From: Solirubrobacteraceae bacterium
GTDB lineage: Bacteria > Actinomycetota > Thermoleophilia > Solirubrobacterales > Solirubrobacteraceae
DNA: 13,558 nt
Assembly (NCBI GenBank): GCA_025935735.1
Contig: JAICUS010000104.1
Location: forward strand, 1-13,558
Reading direction: 5' to 3'
Below the pieces are notes generated by a model. It made no database searches and was not told the origin of the DNA. It saw only the letters and a program-made list of their open reading frames with translations. Position 1 is the first letter of the stretch; each line of letters starts with the position of its first letter. Shown here piece by piece: positions 1-8,520 of the stretch. Position numbers and translations under genes: made by a program.

Positions 1-32
1 ACCGGGCGCGCTGAGTACGACGATGCTTCCAT
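1..32 (-). CDS. 5' end of an unidentified gene, cut by the left edge
   Basis: An ATG on the minus strand at 32-30 opens a frame reading MEASSYSARP before it leaves the window. The case for a real start is its ribosome binding site: GGGAGGAG (minus strand, 46-39) lies 6 nt before the ATG, one of only two textbook Shine-Dalgarno sequences in the window (the other precedes acsA). It diverges from the kinase operon that begins at 221. Ten residues are too few to name a product. About 190 bases separate the two starts, so promoters for both directions should lie between 33 and 220. Confidence 0.6.
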   Translation of the reverse strand, partial: MEASSYSARP

Positions 33-202
33 GAGGCTCTCCTCCCTCGATGGGATCTGTCAGGGGCGGCTTTTAGCGATGCACCGGGTTGCGGTTCGCG
101 CGGATCGACCACCGGCGGCCACGGGTCGGTGAGCGGTGGCTGAGAGACGACGAGCGGTGCAAGCTGCGCTGCGCCCGCCGTCGCGCCGCCCCCGCGGCGC
201 GG

Positions 203-208
203 TAGCGT
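203..208 (+). promoter_or_regulatory. Candidate -10 element of the kinase-symporter operon
   Basis: TAGCGT fits TANNNT and lies 12 nt before the kinase ATG, which would give a leader of about 5-6 nt. No Shine-Dalgarno precedes the ATG. No good -35 hexamer is visible about 17 nt upstream. The TAG at 203-205 is also an in-frame stop, so the kinase cannot start further upstream. The match is short and could be chance. Confidence 0.3.
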
Positions 209-220
209 TGCGTCCGGCGA

Positions 221-1390
221 ATGGATGTCGCTCTGGGGATGGTGCTGGGCATGGTCGTCGCCGTGTCACTCGGCGCCGGCTGGCGCCTGGTGTTCACGCG
301 CGGGCGCGTGCTGGCGCCCGAGGCCGCGGCGATGCAGGCCGCCGTGCACGCCGCCACCTCGCTGCTGCCGCCGCTGCGCCGCGGGTTCACGCCCGAGACC
401 GCCCGTCCCGCCGCCCGCGCGCTGCTGGTGCTGACCGGCGCCGAAGCGGTCGCGCTGGCCGCCGACGGCCGGCTGCTGGCCTTCGACGGCGCCGGCTCGG
501 ACCACCACCACGCCGGCGACCCGCTCACGAGCCTGGCCGGCCGCTCGGACCGCGTCCACGTGGAGCGGCACGTCACCTGCACGCAGGCCGGCTGCCCGCT
601 GCGATCGGCGATCTCCGCGCCGCTGCTCGTGCACGACCGCCGGGTGGGCACGCTGCTCGCGCTCTACGACCGGCCGGGCCGGCTGCGCCTGGAGGAGACG
701 CGCGTGGTCAGCGAGGCGGCCGCGCTGGTGGCCGCGCTCGTCCAGCTCTCCGAGGTCGAGGCGCAGGGGGAGCGGCTGGCCCGGGCCGAGCTGCGCTCGC
801 TGCGCGCGCAGATCTCGCCGCACTTCATCTACAACGCGCTGGCCGCCGTGGCCTCGTTCATCCACTCGCGCCCCGAGGAGGCGCGCGAGCTGCTGACCGA
901 GTTCGCCGAGTTCATCCGCTACGGCTTCGGCAGCCAGCGCCCGTACGTCACCCTGGCCGACGAGCTCGGCTACGTGGAGAAGTACCTGCGGCTCGAGCAG
1001 GCCCGCTTCGGCGAGCGCATGCGGGTGCGCGTGGAGGTCGACCCGGACATCCTGCCGGCGGTCGTGCCGGTGCTGTCGGTCCAGCCGCTGGTGGAGAACG
1101 CGGTGCGCCACGGCGTCGAGTCGCGGCCCGAGGGCGCGACGATCGAGATCGAGGGGCGCAGCGTCGGCGCGGACGTGCAGCTGTCGGTGCGCGACGACGG
1201 CGCGGGGATGGACCCGGACACCGCGGCCCGGGCGCTGGCCGGCAACGGACGGGGGATCGGGCTGCACAATGTGCAGAGCCGGCTGCGGGCCACGTTCGGT
1301 GAGGGCTACGGGCTCCAGGTCGTCTCCGGCCCGGGCACCGAGGTGATCATGACCCTGCCCAAGTTCCGCGCGGGGGTGCGGCCGGCGTGA
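221..1390 (+). CDS. LytS-type sensor histidine kinase with GAF domain
   Basis: A 389-residue sensor kinase, predicted to autophosphorylate on His and pass phosphate to the LytTR regulator encoded next. Residues 5-25 are one hydrophobic membrane segment. A GAF-type sensor domain follows, about residues 40-175, carrying a His/Cys-rich set (His95-97, His113, His117, Cys120, Cys125). The His_kinase domain has SPHFIYN with the phospho-acceptor at His201. The ATPase domain has VQPLVENAVRHG (N box), DDGAGMD and GRGIGLHNV. Unlike E. coli BtsS or LytS there is no multi-helix 5TM sensor, so sensing is probably cytoplasmic through GAF. An in-frame stop at 203-205 makes ATG 221 the earliest start. Its stop overlaps the next start (GTGA). 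The family is clear; the ligand is unknown, though the operon suggests a short carboxylate or a metabolic signal. Confidence 0.93.
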   Translation: MDVALGMVLGMVVAVSLGAGWRLVFTRGRVLAPEAAAMQAAVHAATSLLPPLRRGFTPETARPAARALLVLTGAEAVALAADGRLLAFDGAGSDHHHAGDPLTSLAGRSDRVHVERHVTCTQAGCPLRSAISAPLLVHDRRVGTLLALYDRPGRLRLEETRVVSEAAALVAALVQLSEVEAQGERLARAELRSLRAQISPHFIYNALAAVASFIHSRPEEARELLTEFAEFIRYGFGSQRPYVTLADELGYVEKYLRLEQARFGERMRVRVEVDPDILPAVVPVLSVQPLVENAVRHGVESRPEGATIEIEGRSVGADVQLSVRDDGAGMDPDTAARALAGNGRGIGLHNVQSRLRATFGEGYGLQVVSGPGTEVIMTLPKFRAGVRPA

Positions 1391-2133
1391 CCGCGCCCAC
1401 GGGCCTGCGGCTCCTCGCCGTCGACGACGAGCGCCCGGCGCTGGACGACCTCGTGCGGATGCTCTCCGCGCTGCCACGGGTGGCCAGCGTCGCCGCCGCC
1501 TCCAGCGCCGACGAGGCGCTGCTGGCGCTCAGCGAGGAGCCGGGCATCGACGGCGTGTTCCTCGACGTGCGCATGCCGGGGCTGGACGGCGTCGAGCTCG
1601 CCCGCGTGCTGCGCCGCTTCGCCCGCCCGCCGTCGCTGGTCTTCGTCTCGGCCTACGACGAGTTCGCGGTCGACGCGTTCGCCGTGGCCGCGCTGGACTT
1701 CCTGGTCAAGCCCGTGGCCCGCGACCGCCTCGAGGAGGCCGTGGAGCGCGTGGCCCGCGCGGCGGGCGCGGCCACCGCGGCGCCCGAGCCCGCGCTGGAC
1801 GCCGACCTGCTGCCGGTGGACGCGCTGCGCGGCGGCGGCACCCGCCTGCTGGCCCGCGACTCGATCCTCTACCTGCAGGCGCACGGGGACTACGTGCGGG
1901 TGGTGTCCGACGACGGCCGCTACCTGCTGCGCGCCCGCCTGGCCGACCTGGAGGAGCGCTGGTCGCGCCACGGCTTCGTGCGCGTCCACCGCGCCTACGT
2001 GATCAACCTGCGCCGGGCCGTCGAGGTCCGCCCGCAGCTCAACGGCACGGCGATCGTGGTGATGGGCGACGGCGCCGAGCTGCCGATCGCGCGGCGCCAG
2101 GTGGGCGAGCTGCGGCGAAGGCTGGGGCGTTGA
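1387..2133 (+). CDS. LytTR-family response regulator
   Basis: A 248-residue DNA-binding response regulator, partner of the kinase just upstream. The receiver domain (residues 8-125) has the acidic pocket Asp13-Asp14, the phospho-acceptor Asp60 in FLDVRMPG, Ser88, and Lys108 in FLVKP. A linker rich in Ala and Pro leads to a LytTR domain (about 145-245), marked by ILYLQAHGDYVRV and by FVRVHRAYVINLRRAVEV. LytTR domains bind direct repeats upstream of target promoters. Start is GTG 1387, overlapping the kinase TGA by 4 bases, and the stop overlaps the next gene as TTGA. By analogy with BtsR-BtsT and YpdB-YhjX in E. coli, the symporter two genes downstream is the likeliest target, and acsA may be another. 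I found no convincing LytTR repeat upstream of 221. Confidence 0.95.
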   Translation: MTAPTGLRLLAVDDERPALDDLVRMLSALPRVASVAAASSADEALLALSEEPGIDGVFLDVRMPGLDGVELARVLRRFARPPSLVFVSAYDEFAVDAFAVAALDFLVKPVARDRLEEAVERVARAAGAATAAPEPALDADLLPVDALRGGGTRLLARDSILYLQAHGDYVRVVSDDGRYLLRARLADLEERWSRHGFVRVHRAYVINLRRAVEVRPQLNGTAIVVMGDGAELPIARRQVGELRRRLGR

Positions 2134-2447
2134 GCGCCCGCACGCCGCGCGACGAGCTCGCCGAGGCGACCGAGCACGGCGGCCTGTACCTGCGCCGGCT
2201 GCTGCGCGCCCAGCTGGGGCTCAGCGTGCTCGCGCTGCTGGCGTTCGGCGGCCTGGTGGGCGGGCTGCCGCTCGCGCTGTACCTGCTGCCCGGGCTCCAG
2301 CACGCGACGCTGCTCGGCATCCCGGTGCCGATCCTCGCCGTGCTGTGGCCGCCGTTCCCGCTGTTCGTGGCCATCGGCCTGCTGTACATCCGCCGGGCGG
2401 AGGCGCTCGAGGAGGCGTTCCGCGAGCTGGTGGAGCCGCCGCGGTGA
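2130..2447 (+). CDS. DUF485-type small membrane protein
   Basis: A 105-residue protein with two predicted membrane helices (about 29-53 and 63-87) and charged ends, the last being IRRAEALEEAFRELVEPPR. Size, two-helix layout and place immediately before an acetate-type symporter match the DUF485 (YjcH-like) family, which is commonly encoded with ActP or MctC transporters. Its molecular role is unknown; an accessory subunit of the symporter is an inference from gene order. The start is TTG 2130, inside the regulator's stop (TTGA), and the stop overlaps the symporter GTG (GTGA). The tight coupling argues for co-translation with the symporter. The family call rests on context and topology more than on sharp motifs. 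Confidence 0.8.
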   Translation: MSARTPRDELAEATEHGGLYLRRLLRAQLGLSVLALLAFGGLVGGLPLALYLLPGLQHATLLGIPVPILAVLWPPFPLFVAIGLLYIRRAEALEEAFRELVEPPR

Positions 2448-4168
2448 TCGCGCTCGCGGCGATCCTCGCCATGACGTCGGGGACGGTCGGGCTCGGCCTC
2501 TACGGCGTCCGGCTCGTGCGCACGACGTCCGATCTGTTCGTGGCCTCGCGCGCGGTGACCCTGTGGTGGAACGCCGCGGCGATCTCCGGCGAGTACCTGA
2601 GCGCGGCGTCGTTTCTCGGGATCGCCGGGCTGGAGATGAAGGACGGGGCGATCGCGCTCTGGCTGCCGCTCGGCTACACCGCGGGCTACCTCGCGCTGCT
2701 GCTGTTCGTGGCCGCGCCGCTGCGCCGCCTGGGCGCGTACACGATCTCCGACTTCGCCGAGGCCCGGCTCGGCTCGCCCGCGCTGCGCCGGCTGGCCGGC
2801 TGCATCGTGCTGGGGATCGTCGCGTTCTATCTCGTGCCCCAGCTCAAGGGCGCCGGGCTGACGCTGACCCAGGCCGTCGGCGCGCCGTACTGGGTGGGCG
2901 TCGCCTGCGTCGGCGCAGTGGTCGCCGCGATCGTGGCCAGCGGCGGCATGCGCGGGATCACCTACGTGCAGGCGTTCCAGTTCTGGGCCAAGACGTTCGC
3001 CATCGCGCTGCCGGCGATCCTGCTGCTGGTCCATCTCGGCGGCCTGCCCGAGCGGGCGGCGCTGTTTGGCCGCGAGCTGCCGCGCGCGCCGGCCGCGGGG
3101 CTGACCGTGGAGCTCCCGACGGCCCAGCGCGTGACGTTCCCCGCGGCCACGGCGTACCGCATCGGCGGGCGGCCGGCGCACGCGGCGCGGGGGGAAGAGC
3201 GCGTCCTGCCGGCCGGGACGCTGCGGCTGCCGCCGCGCGCGGTCGTGCCCGTGGCCGAGGGGACGACGGCCCAGCGCGGCGACGCCTGGTCGCGGCCGGT
3301 GGGCGGCGGCCCCGACGACTCGCTGCTGGGCGTCTACTCGCTGCTGATCGCCACGTTCCTGGGAACGATGGGGCTGCCGCACATCCTCGTCCGCTTCTAC
3401 ACCAACCAGAGCGGGACGATGGCCCGGCGGACGACCGTGCGCGTGCTCGGCCTGCTCGCGCTCTTCTATGCGTTCCCGGCGGTCTACGGCGCGCTGGGCC
3501 GGGTGCTGGTGCCCCAGCTCTACACCACCGGCACGACCGACGCCGTCGTGCTCGAGCTGCCGCAGGCGGCGTGGCCGGGCACGCCGGGCGAGCTGCTGGG
3601 CGCGCTGGTGGCGGCCGGCGCGTTCGCCGCGTTCCTGTCCACCGCGTCCGGGCTGACCGTTTCGCTCGCGGGGACGCTGTCGTCGGACCTGTGGCCGCGC
3701 CGCCCGGCCACGGGCGCCGCCCGCCGGCTGCGCTTCCGCGCGGCGGCGCTGGTCGGAATGGCGCCGCCGGTGGTGCTCGCGCTGGGCGCCCGCGACCTCG
3801 ACATCTCCGTGCTCGTCGGCTGGGCGTTCGCGCTGGCCGCGAGCACGTTCTGCCCGCTGCTGCTGCTCGGCATCTGGTGGCGGCGGCTGACCGCCCGAGG
3901 CGCCGCCGCCGGGCTGGCGAGCGGCGCCGTGCTGGCCACCGGCGCGATCTTCACCGGGCTCGCGCTGCAGGGCCGCAGCGTGTCGCTGGACGCGCTGCTG
4001 GTCCAGCCGGCGGTGCTGACCGTGCCCGCGGCGTTCGCGGTGATGATCGTCGTCTCGCTGCTCGACCGGGCCCGCCCCGCCGACACCGAGCTCCTCGCCC
4101 TGCACGCCCCCGAGGGGCTGGGCCTGGGCATGGAGCGCGAGCCGGCGGGCGAGCCCGCGACGGTCTGA
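2444..4168 (+). CDS. Sodium/solute symporter, acetate/monocarboxylate type (SLC5-like)
   Basis: A 574-residue transporter of the sodium:solute symporter family, about 13 predicted membrane helices, in the plasma membrane. Features typical of ActP/MctC relatives are the N-terminal SRAVTLWWNAAAISGEYLSA, GAYTISDFAEARLGS after helix 3, TFLGTMGLPHILVRFYTN, and FAAFLSTASGLTVSLAGTLS. I start it at GTG 2444, overlapping the DUF485 stop as GTGA; in-frame codons further upstream would run through the DUF485 gene. The unusual part is residues about 200-290, a soluble loop before GLPHILVRFYTN with Val/Thr/Pro-rich, strand-like segments. It is roughly twice the length I recall for E. coli ActP. The likely substrate is acetate, propionate or pyruvate, supported by DUF485 upstream and acetyl-CoA synthetase downstream; the exact substrate cannot be read from sequence. 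Confidence 0.93.
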   Translation: MIALAAILAMTSGTVGLGLYGVRLVRTTSDLFVASRAVTLWWNAAAISGEYLSAASFLGIAGLEMKDGAIALWLPLGYTAGYLALLLFVAAPLRRLGAYTISDFAEARLGSPALRRLAGCIVLGIVAFYLVPQLKGAGLTLTQAVGAPYWVGVACVGAVVAAIVASGGMRGITYVQAFQFWAKTFAIALPAILLLVHLGGLPERAALFGRELPRAPAAGLTVELPTAQRVTFPAATAYRIGGRPAHAARGEERVLPAGTLRLPPRAVVPVAEGTTAQRGDAWSRPVGGGPDDSLLGVYSLLIATFLGTMGLPHILVRFYTNQSGTMARRTTVRVLGLLALFYAFPAVYGALGRVLVPQLYTTGTTDAVVLELPQAAWPGTPGELLGALVAAGAFAAFLSTASGLTVSLAGTLSSDLWPRRPATGAARRLRFRAAALVGMAPPVVLALGARDLDISVLVGWAFALAASTFCPLLLLGIWWRRLTARGAAAGLASGAVLATGAIFTGLALQGRSVSLDALLVQPAVLTVPAAFAVMIVVSLLDRARPADTELLALHAPEGLGLGMEREPAGEPATV

Positions 4169-4177
4169 GAGAACCAC

Positions 4178-4197
4178 CGGGGGGCTGCCGCCCCCCG
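4178..4197. terminator. Hairpin between convergent symporter and acsA genes
   Basis: CGGGGGGC at 4178-4185 pairs perfectly with GCCCCCCG at 4190-4197 around a TGCC loop: eight G:C pairs. It sits 9 bases after the symporter stop and 12 bases beyond the acsA stop on the other strand, so it can serve both genes. There is no U-tract on either strand, so intrinsic termination may be incomplete or need Rho; the hairpin may also protect 3' ends. Confidence 0.7.
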
Positions 4198-4209
4198 CGG
4201 ACCCCCCGC

Positions 4210-6183
<1,974 letters not shown>

Positions 6184-6219
6184 GCGCTTCTCCTCCGTGT
6201 CGCGGTAAGAGAAGGCCTA

Positions 6220-6240
6220 GCACGCGGCGCGCCCGCGTGC
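6220..6240 (-). terminator. Hairpin terminator after the membrane-protein gene
   Basis: GCACGCGG (6220-6227) and CCGCGTGC (6233-6240) are perfect inverted repeats around a 5-base loop. On the minus strand the stem lies 11 bases after the stop of the gene ending at 6252 and is followed shortly by the pyrimidine-rich CCTTCTCTT. This suits termination of that gene before acsA, although the U-rich stretch is imperfect. Confidence 0.6.
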
Positions 6241-6251
6241 CAGTGGCAAGG

Positions 6252-7112
6252 TCAGTTGCGCTTCTTGCGCTTGCCGCGCGCGCTGGAGCGCGGGCGCGGC
6301 TCGCCGGCGGGCGCCGGCGCGGCCTGCCGGGCCGGCTGCGGGCGGGCGCTCGGCCACGGCTCGGCCATGCCGGACCGCCAGGCGGGCGGCATCCCGCCCG
6401 GCCACAGCCCGAGGCACAGCAGGGCGAGCCCGGCGAGCCAGAAGACCTGCACGATCGGCAGCGGGAAGATCACCAGCGTCGCGCCGGTGATGATCCCGAG
6501 CACGCCGAACAGCCGCGTGAGCAGGCCGGCGCGCATCGCGTTGAGCGAGACGAGCACGAGCGCGATGGCCAGCGCCAGGCTGCCGAAGATCTGCATGACC
6601 TGCGCGAACGCGAACAGGCCGCCGCTGGTCGACGCGTCGCCCACGGTGCGCGGCCCGTCGAGGAAGTCCGCGGCCTTGGTGACCTTGCCGATCTGCAGCG
6701 TGAGGATGCCCAGCGCGAGCAGGACCCCGCCGAGGATCGTCACGATCACCGACCAGCGCGGCAGCTCGGGCCGGCGGGCGCGCGCGGCGACGGCCAGGAA
6801 GCCGACCGCCCAGGCCATGCCGACGTAACCGAGCAGGCCGACGAGCCCGGAGGCGACGACCTCGCCGGAGTGGTCGTGCAGGAACTGGAACACCGGCGCC
6901 TGCAGCGACGGCAGGGTGTCCAGCTGCCCCGGCCGGGCGGCGCGCTGAAGCGACGTGAGGAAGCTCGCGGTCGGGACGCCGTTGCCGATCGCCTGCTGCA
7001 GCAGCAGGAACGCGACCAGGCCGACGGCGCCGAGGCCCGCGGCGATTCCGGCCCGCGGGCGCTGGCGCGCCTCCCAGCCGAGCTGCTTCTCGATGTCTAC
7101 GGTGGCCGCCAC
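6252..7112 (-). CDS. Six-helix membrane protein of unknown function
   Basis: A 286-residue integral membrane protein. Hydrophobic segments lie near residues 20-40, 86-110, 119-142, 163-190 and as two closely spaced helices at 197-238. The tail from about 240 is rich in Pro, Ala and Arg, ends in GKRKKRN, and should be cytoplasmic. Layout and the LFGVLGIITGATLVI stretch recall DUF4386-type proteins, but I would not assign the family on this. The start is GTG 7112, 15 bases after the stop of the 61-residue gene, without a Shine-Dalgarno. TAGAGT on the minus strand (7130-7125), 12 nt before the GTG, is a possible -10. It may be co-transcribed with the small upstream gene and probably ends at the hairpin at 6220-6240. 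Function unknown. Confidence 0.8.
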   Translation of the reverse strand: MAATVDIEKQLGWEARQRPRAGIAAGLGAVGLVAFLLLQQAIGNGVPTASFLTSLQRAARPGQLDTLPSLQAPVFQFLHDHSGEVVASGLVGLLGYVGMAWAVGFLAVAARARRPELPRWSVIVTILGGVLLALGILTLQIGKVTKAADFLDGPRTVGDASTSGGLFAFAQVMQIFGSLALAIALVLVSLNAMRAGLLTRLFGVLGIITGATLVIFPLPIVQVFWLAGLALLCLGLWPGGMPPAWRSGMAEPWPSARPQPARQAAPAPAGEPRPRSSARGKRKKRN

Positions 7113-7127
7113 GGGGCCGTACTGACT

Positions 7128-7313
7128 CTAGTGGCCCCGCCGCACGGGGGACAGCGCGCGGCGCGCCGGCTCCGGCGGGATCTCGCGGCGGCCGGCCACG
7201 CGTGAGACGCGGTCGCCGGCGTAGAGGAGGAGGTCCAGCGCGGGCGCCGCGAGGCCGATCAGGCTCTCGATCCGGCGCCGGCGCGCGAGCTGCGCGCGGG
7301 TGAGGTGGGGCAC
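7128..7313 (-). CDS. Small hypothetical protein, 61 residues
   Basis: I do not recognise this protein. It begins MPHLTRAQLARRRRIESLIG, a basic N-terminus, followed by a hydrophobic or amphipathic helix (about 17-40, including LDLLLYAGDRVSRVAGR) and a Pro/Arg-rich end. All codons but one (TCA) end in G or C, the window's coding pattern, which argues that it is real despite its size. Start is GTG 7313. There is no Shine-Dalgarno, but TACAAT on the minus strand (7328-7323) lies 9 nt before it. It diverges from the CBS gene at only 26 bp and precedes the six-helix membrane protein by 15 bp, perhaps as one operon. One short membrane-associated helix is possible. Confidence 0.6.
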   Translation of the reverse strand: MPHLTRAQLARRRRIESLIGLAAPALDLLLYAGDRVSRVAGRREIPPEPARRALSPVRRGH

Positions 7314-7322
7314 TGCGCCGCG

Positions 7323-7332
7323 ATTGTAGACT
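7323..7332. promoter_or_regulatory. Overlapping divergent -10 elements (ATTGTAGACT)
   Basis: In the 26-bp gap between divergent start codons, the plus strand has TAGACT (7327-7332) 7 nt before the CBS gene ATG. The minus strand has TACAAT (7328-7323) 9 nt before the GTG of the 61-residue gene. The hexamers share the self-complementary TA at 7327-7328. No Shine-Dalgarno fits on either side, so both mRNAs would be leaderless or nearly so. I see no strong -35 on either strand. Confidence 0.6.
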
Positions 7333-7339
7333 CGCCGCC

Positions 7340-7789
7340 ATGCTGATCCGCGAGGTCATGACTGAATCGGTCGTGACCGCGGAGCCCCAGCAGAGCGTGC
7401 GGGCGGTCGCCGAGATCATGCGCGACCGCAACGTCGGCTCGGTCGTCCTGGTGGCCGGCGGGCGGCCGGTCGGCTTCCTCACCGACCGCGACCTGACGCT
7501 GTCGGTGCTGGCGGACGGGCGCGACCCGTCCGGCCCGGCGGGCGACCACGCGTCCTCGCCGGTGATCACCGCCGACCCGGAGATGGAGATCGAGGAGGGC
7601 GCCGAGCTGATGATCCGCCACGGCGTCCGCCGGCTCGTGGTGGTGGACGGCGACCGCCTGTGCGGGGTGGTCACGCTCGACGACCTCGCGTCGCGCACCG
7701 GCGAGGTCGGGCTCGCCTCGCGGCTGTCCGCGCGCGTGACCCGGGCGTCGATGCCCGACTACTTCTTCCACGAGCGCGGCGGCGGCTAG
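7340..7789 (+). CDS. Two-CBS-domain protein
   Basis: A 149-residue soluble protein consisting of a tandem CBS pair (Bateman module). CBS1 is about residues 1-60 (IREVMTESVVTAEPQQSV, GFLTDRDL) and CBS2 about 70-128 (PVITADPEMEIEEGAELM, RRLVVVDGDRLCGVVTLDDL). The short tail ends in MPDYFFHERGGG. Such pairs usually bind adenine nucleotides and act as energy or stress sensors, often by controlling another protein, but no partner domain is fused here and the partner is unknown. ATG 7340 has no Shine-Dalgarno; TAGACT lies 7 nt before it, suggesting a leaderless mRNA. It converges with the amidotransferase-like gene: the two stop codons overlap in one CTAG (7786-7789). Confidence 0.93.
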   Translation: MLIREVMTESVVTAEPQQSVRAVAEIMRDRNVGSVVLVAGGRPVGFLTDRDLTLSVLADGRDPSGPAGDHASSPVITADPEMEIEEGAELMIRHGVRRLVVVDGDRLCGVVTLDDLASRTGEVGLASRLSARVTRASMPDYFFHERGGG

Positions 7790-8487
7790 ACCGGAGCCGC
7801 GGCTCGTTCGACGGCGGCGGCCGCGAACGCCCGGATGACCGGATGCGCGCGGGTGCCGTCGCCGGCCAGCTCGGGCTGGAAGAGCGTGCCCAGGAAGAAC
7901 GGGTGGCCGTCGAGCTCCAGCGCCCGCGCGGCGCCGTCCTCGTCGTGCGCGGTGAAGCGGACACCGTGGGCGGTCAGGACGCCGGCGTAGCGCGGGTCGA
8001 GCCCGTAGGAGCAGTGGTAGCGCTCGACGCTGCGCTCCACGCCCATGATCCGCTGCATCAGCGAGCCGGGGGCGTAGCGGATCGCGCCCTCGTGGCCGAC
8101 CAGCGAGCACTCGAGCGCCACGATCACGCACTCGCCCGCGTCGCCGCCGTACTCGGCGTGGGCGGCGTCGATGCCGCAGACGTCGCGGGCGATCTCCAGG
8201 ACGGCGTGCTGGAAGCCGCCGCAGGTGCCGAGGAAGGGCAGGCCGTGCTCGCGCGCCGTGCGGACCGCGGCCAGCGCGCCCTCCGGGTCGCGGTACGGGC
8301 TGCCGGGCACGACCCAGACGGCGTCGAAGCCCTCCAGGCCGTCGTGGGCGTCCTCGCTGGCGATCCAGTACGGGTCGAGCACGAGGTCGTCGCGGCGGCG
8401 CAGCGCCTCGACGATCCGGGGAATGCGGGCGTGGGCGCGGACGCTGGGCGAGCGATCGCCCACCAGCGCGATCGTGGCGGTCGGCAT
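7786..8487 (-). CDS. Stand-alone CTP-synthase-like glutamine amidotransferase domain
   Basis: A 233-residue class I glutamine amidotransferase fold resembling the C-terminal half of CTP synthase, without the synthetase half. The nucleophile elbow is GTCGGFQH with Cys89, and VVPGSPYRDPEGAL (59-72) is the family's oxyanion-side region. The C-terminal catalytic motif reads LFQPEL: Glu206 is kept, but Gln204 sits where CTP synthase has His. This matches what I recall of the CTP synthase C-terminal-region-related family, of unknown function. I chose ATG 8487 over TTG 8523 because the fold begins at TATIALVGD; GACGAT lies 6 nt before that ATG and could be a weak -10. It diverges from a LysR gene whose operator-like box lies in between, so LysR control is likely. 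Confidence 0.85.
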   Translation of the reverse strand: MPTATIALVGDRSPSVRAHARIPRIVEALRRRDDLVLDPYWIASEDAHDGLEGFDAVWVVPGSPYRDPEGALAAVRTAREHGLPFLGTCGGFQHAVLEIARDVCGIDAAHAEYGGDAGECVIVALECSLVGHEGAIRYAPGSLMQRIMGVERSVERYHCSYGLDPRYAGVLTAHGVRFTAHDEDGAARALELDGHPFFLGTLFQPELAGDGTRAHPVIRAFAAAAVERAAAPV

Positions 8488-8520
8488 GGCCGGATCGTCG
8501 CCGACACGCACGTTCACGTC

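Noticed and set aside
109..139. Inverted repeat CCACCG / CGGTGG upstream of the kinase
   Set aside because: Six-base G/C arms with a 19-base loop are expected by chance at this composition; no regulator suggests it.
80..220. Possible LytTR direct repeats (GGTTGCG, GGTTCGC, CGTTGCG) upstream of the kinase operon
   Set aside because: Spacing is 6 bp or over 100 bp rather than the 10-13 bp usual for LytTR sites, and the flanking bases fit poorly.
73..651. A 192-codon minus-strand frame opposite the kinase start
   Set aside because: Ser/Arg/Ala-rich shadow of the kinase gene; no ribosome site or domain.
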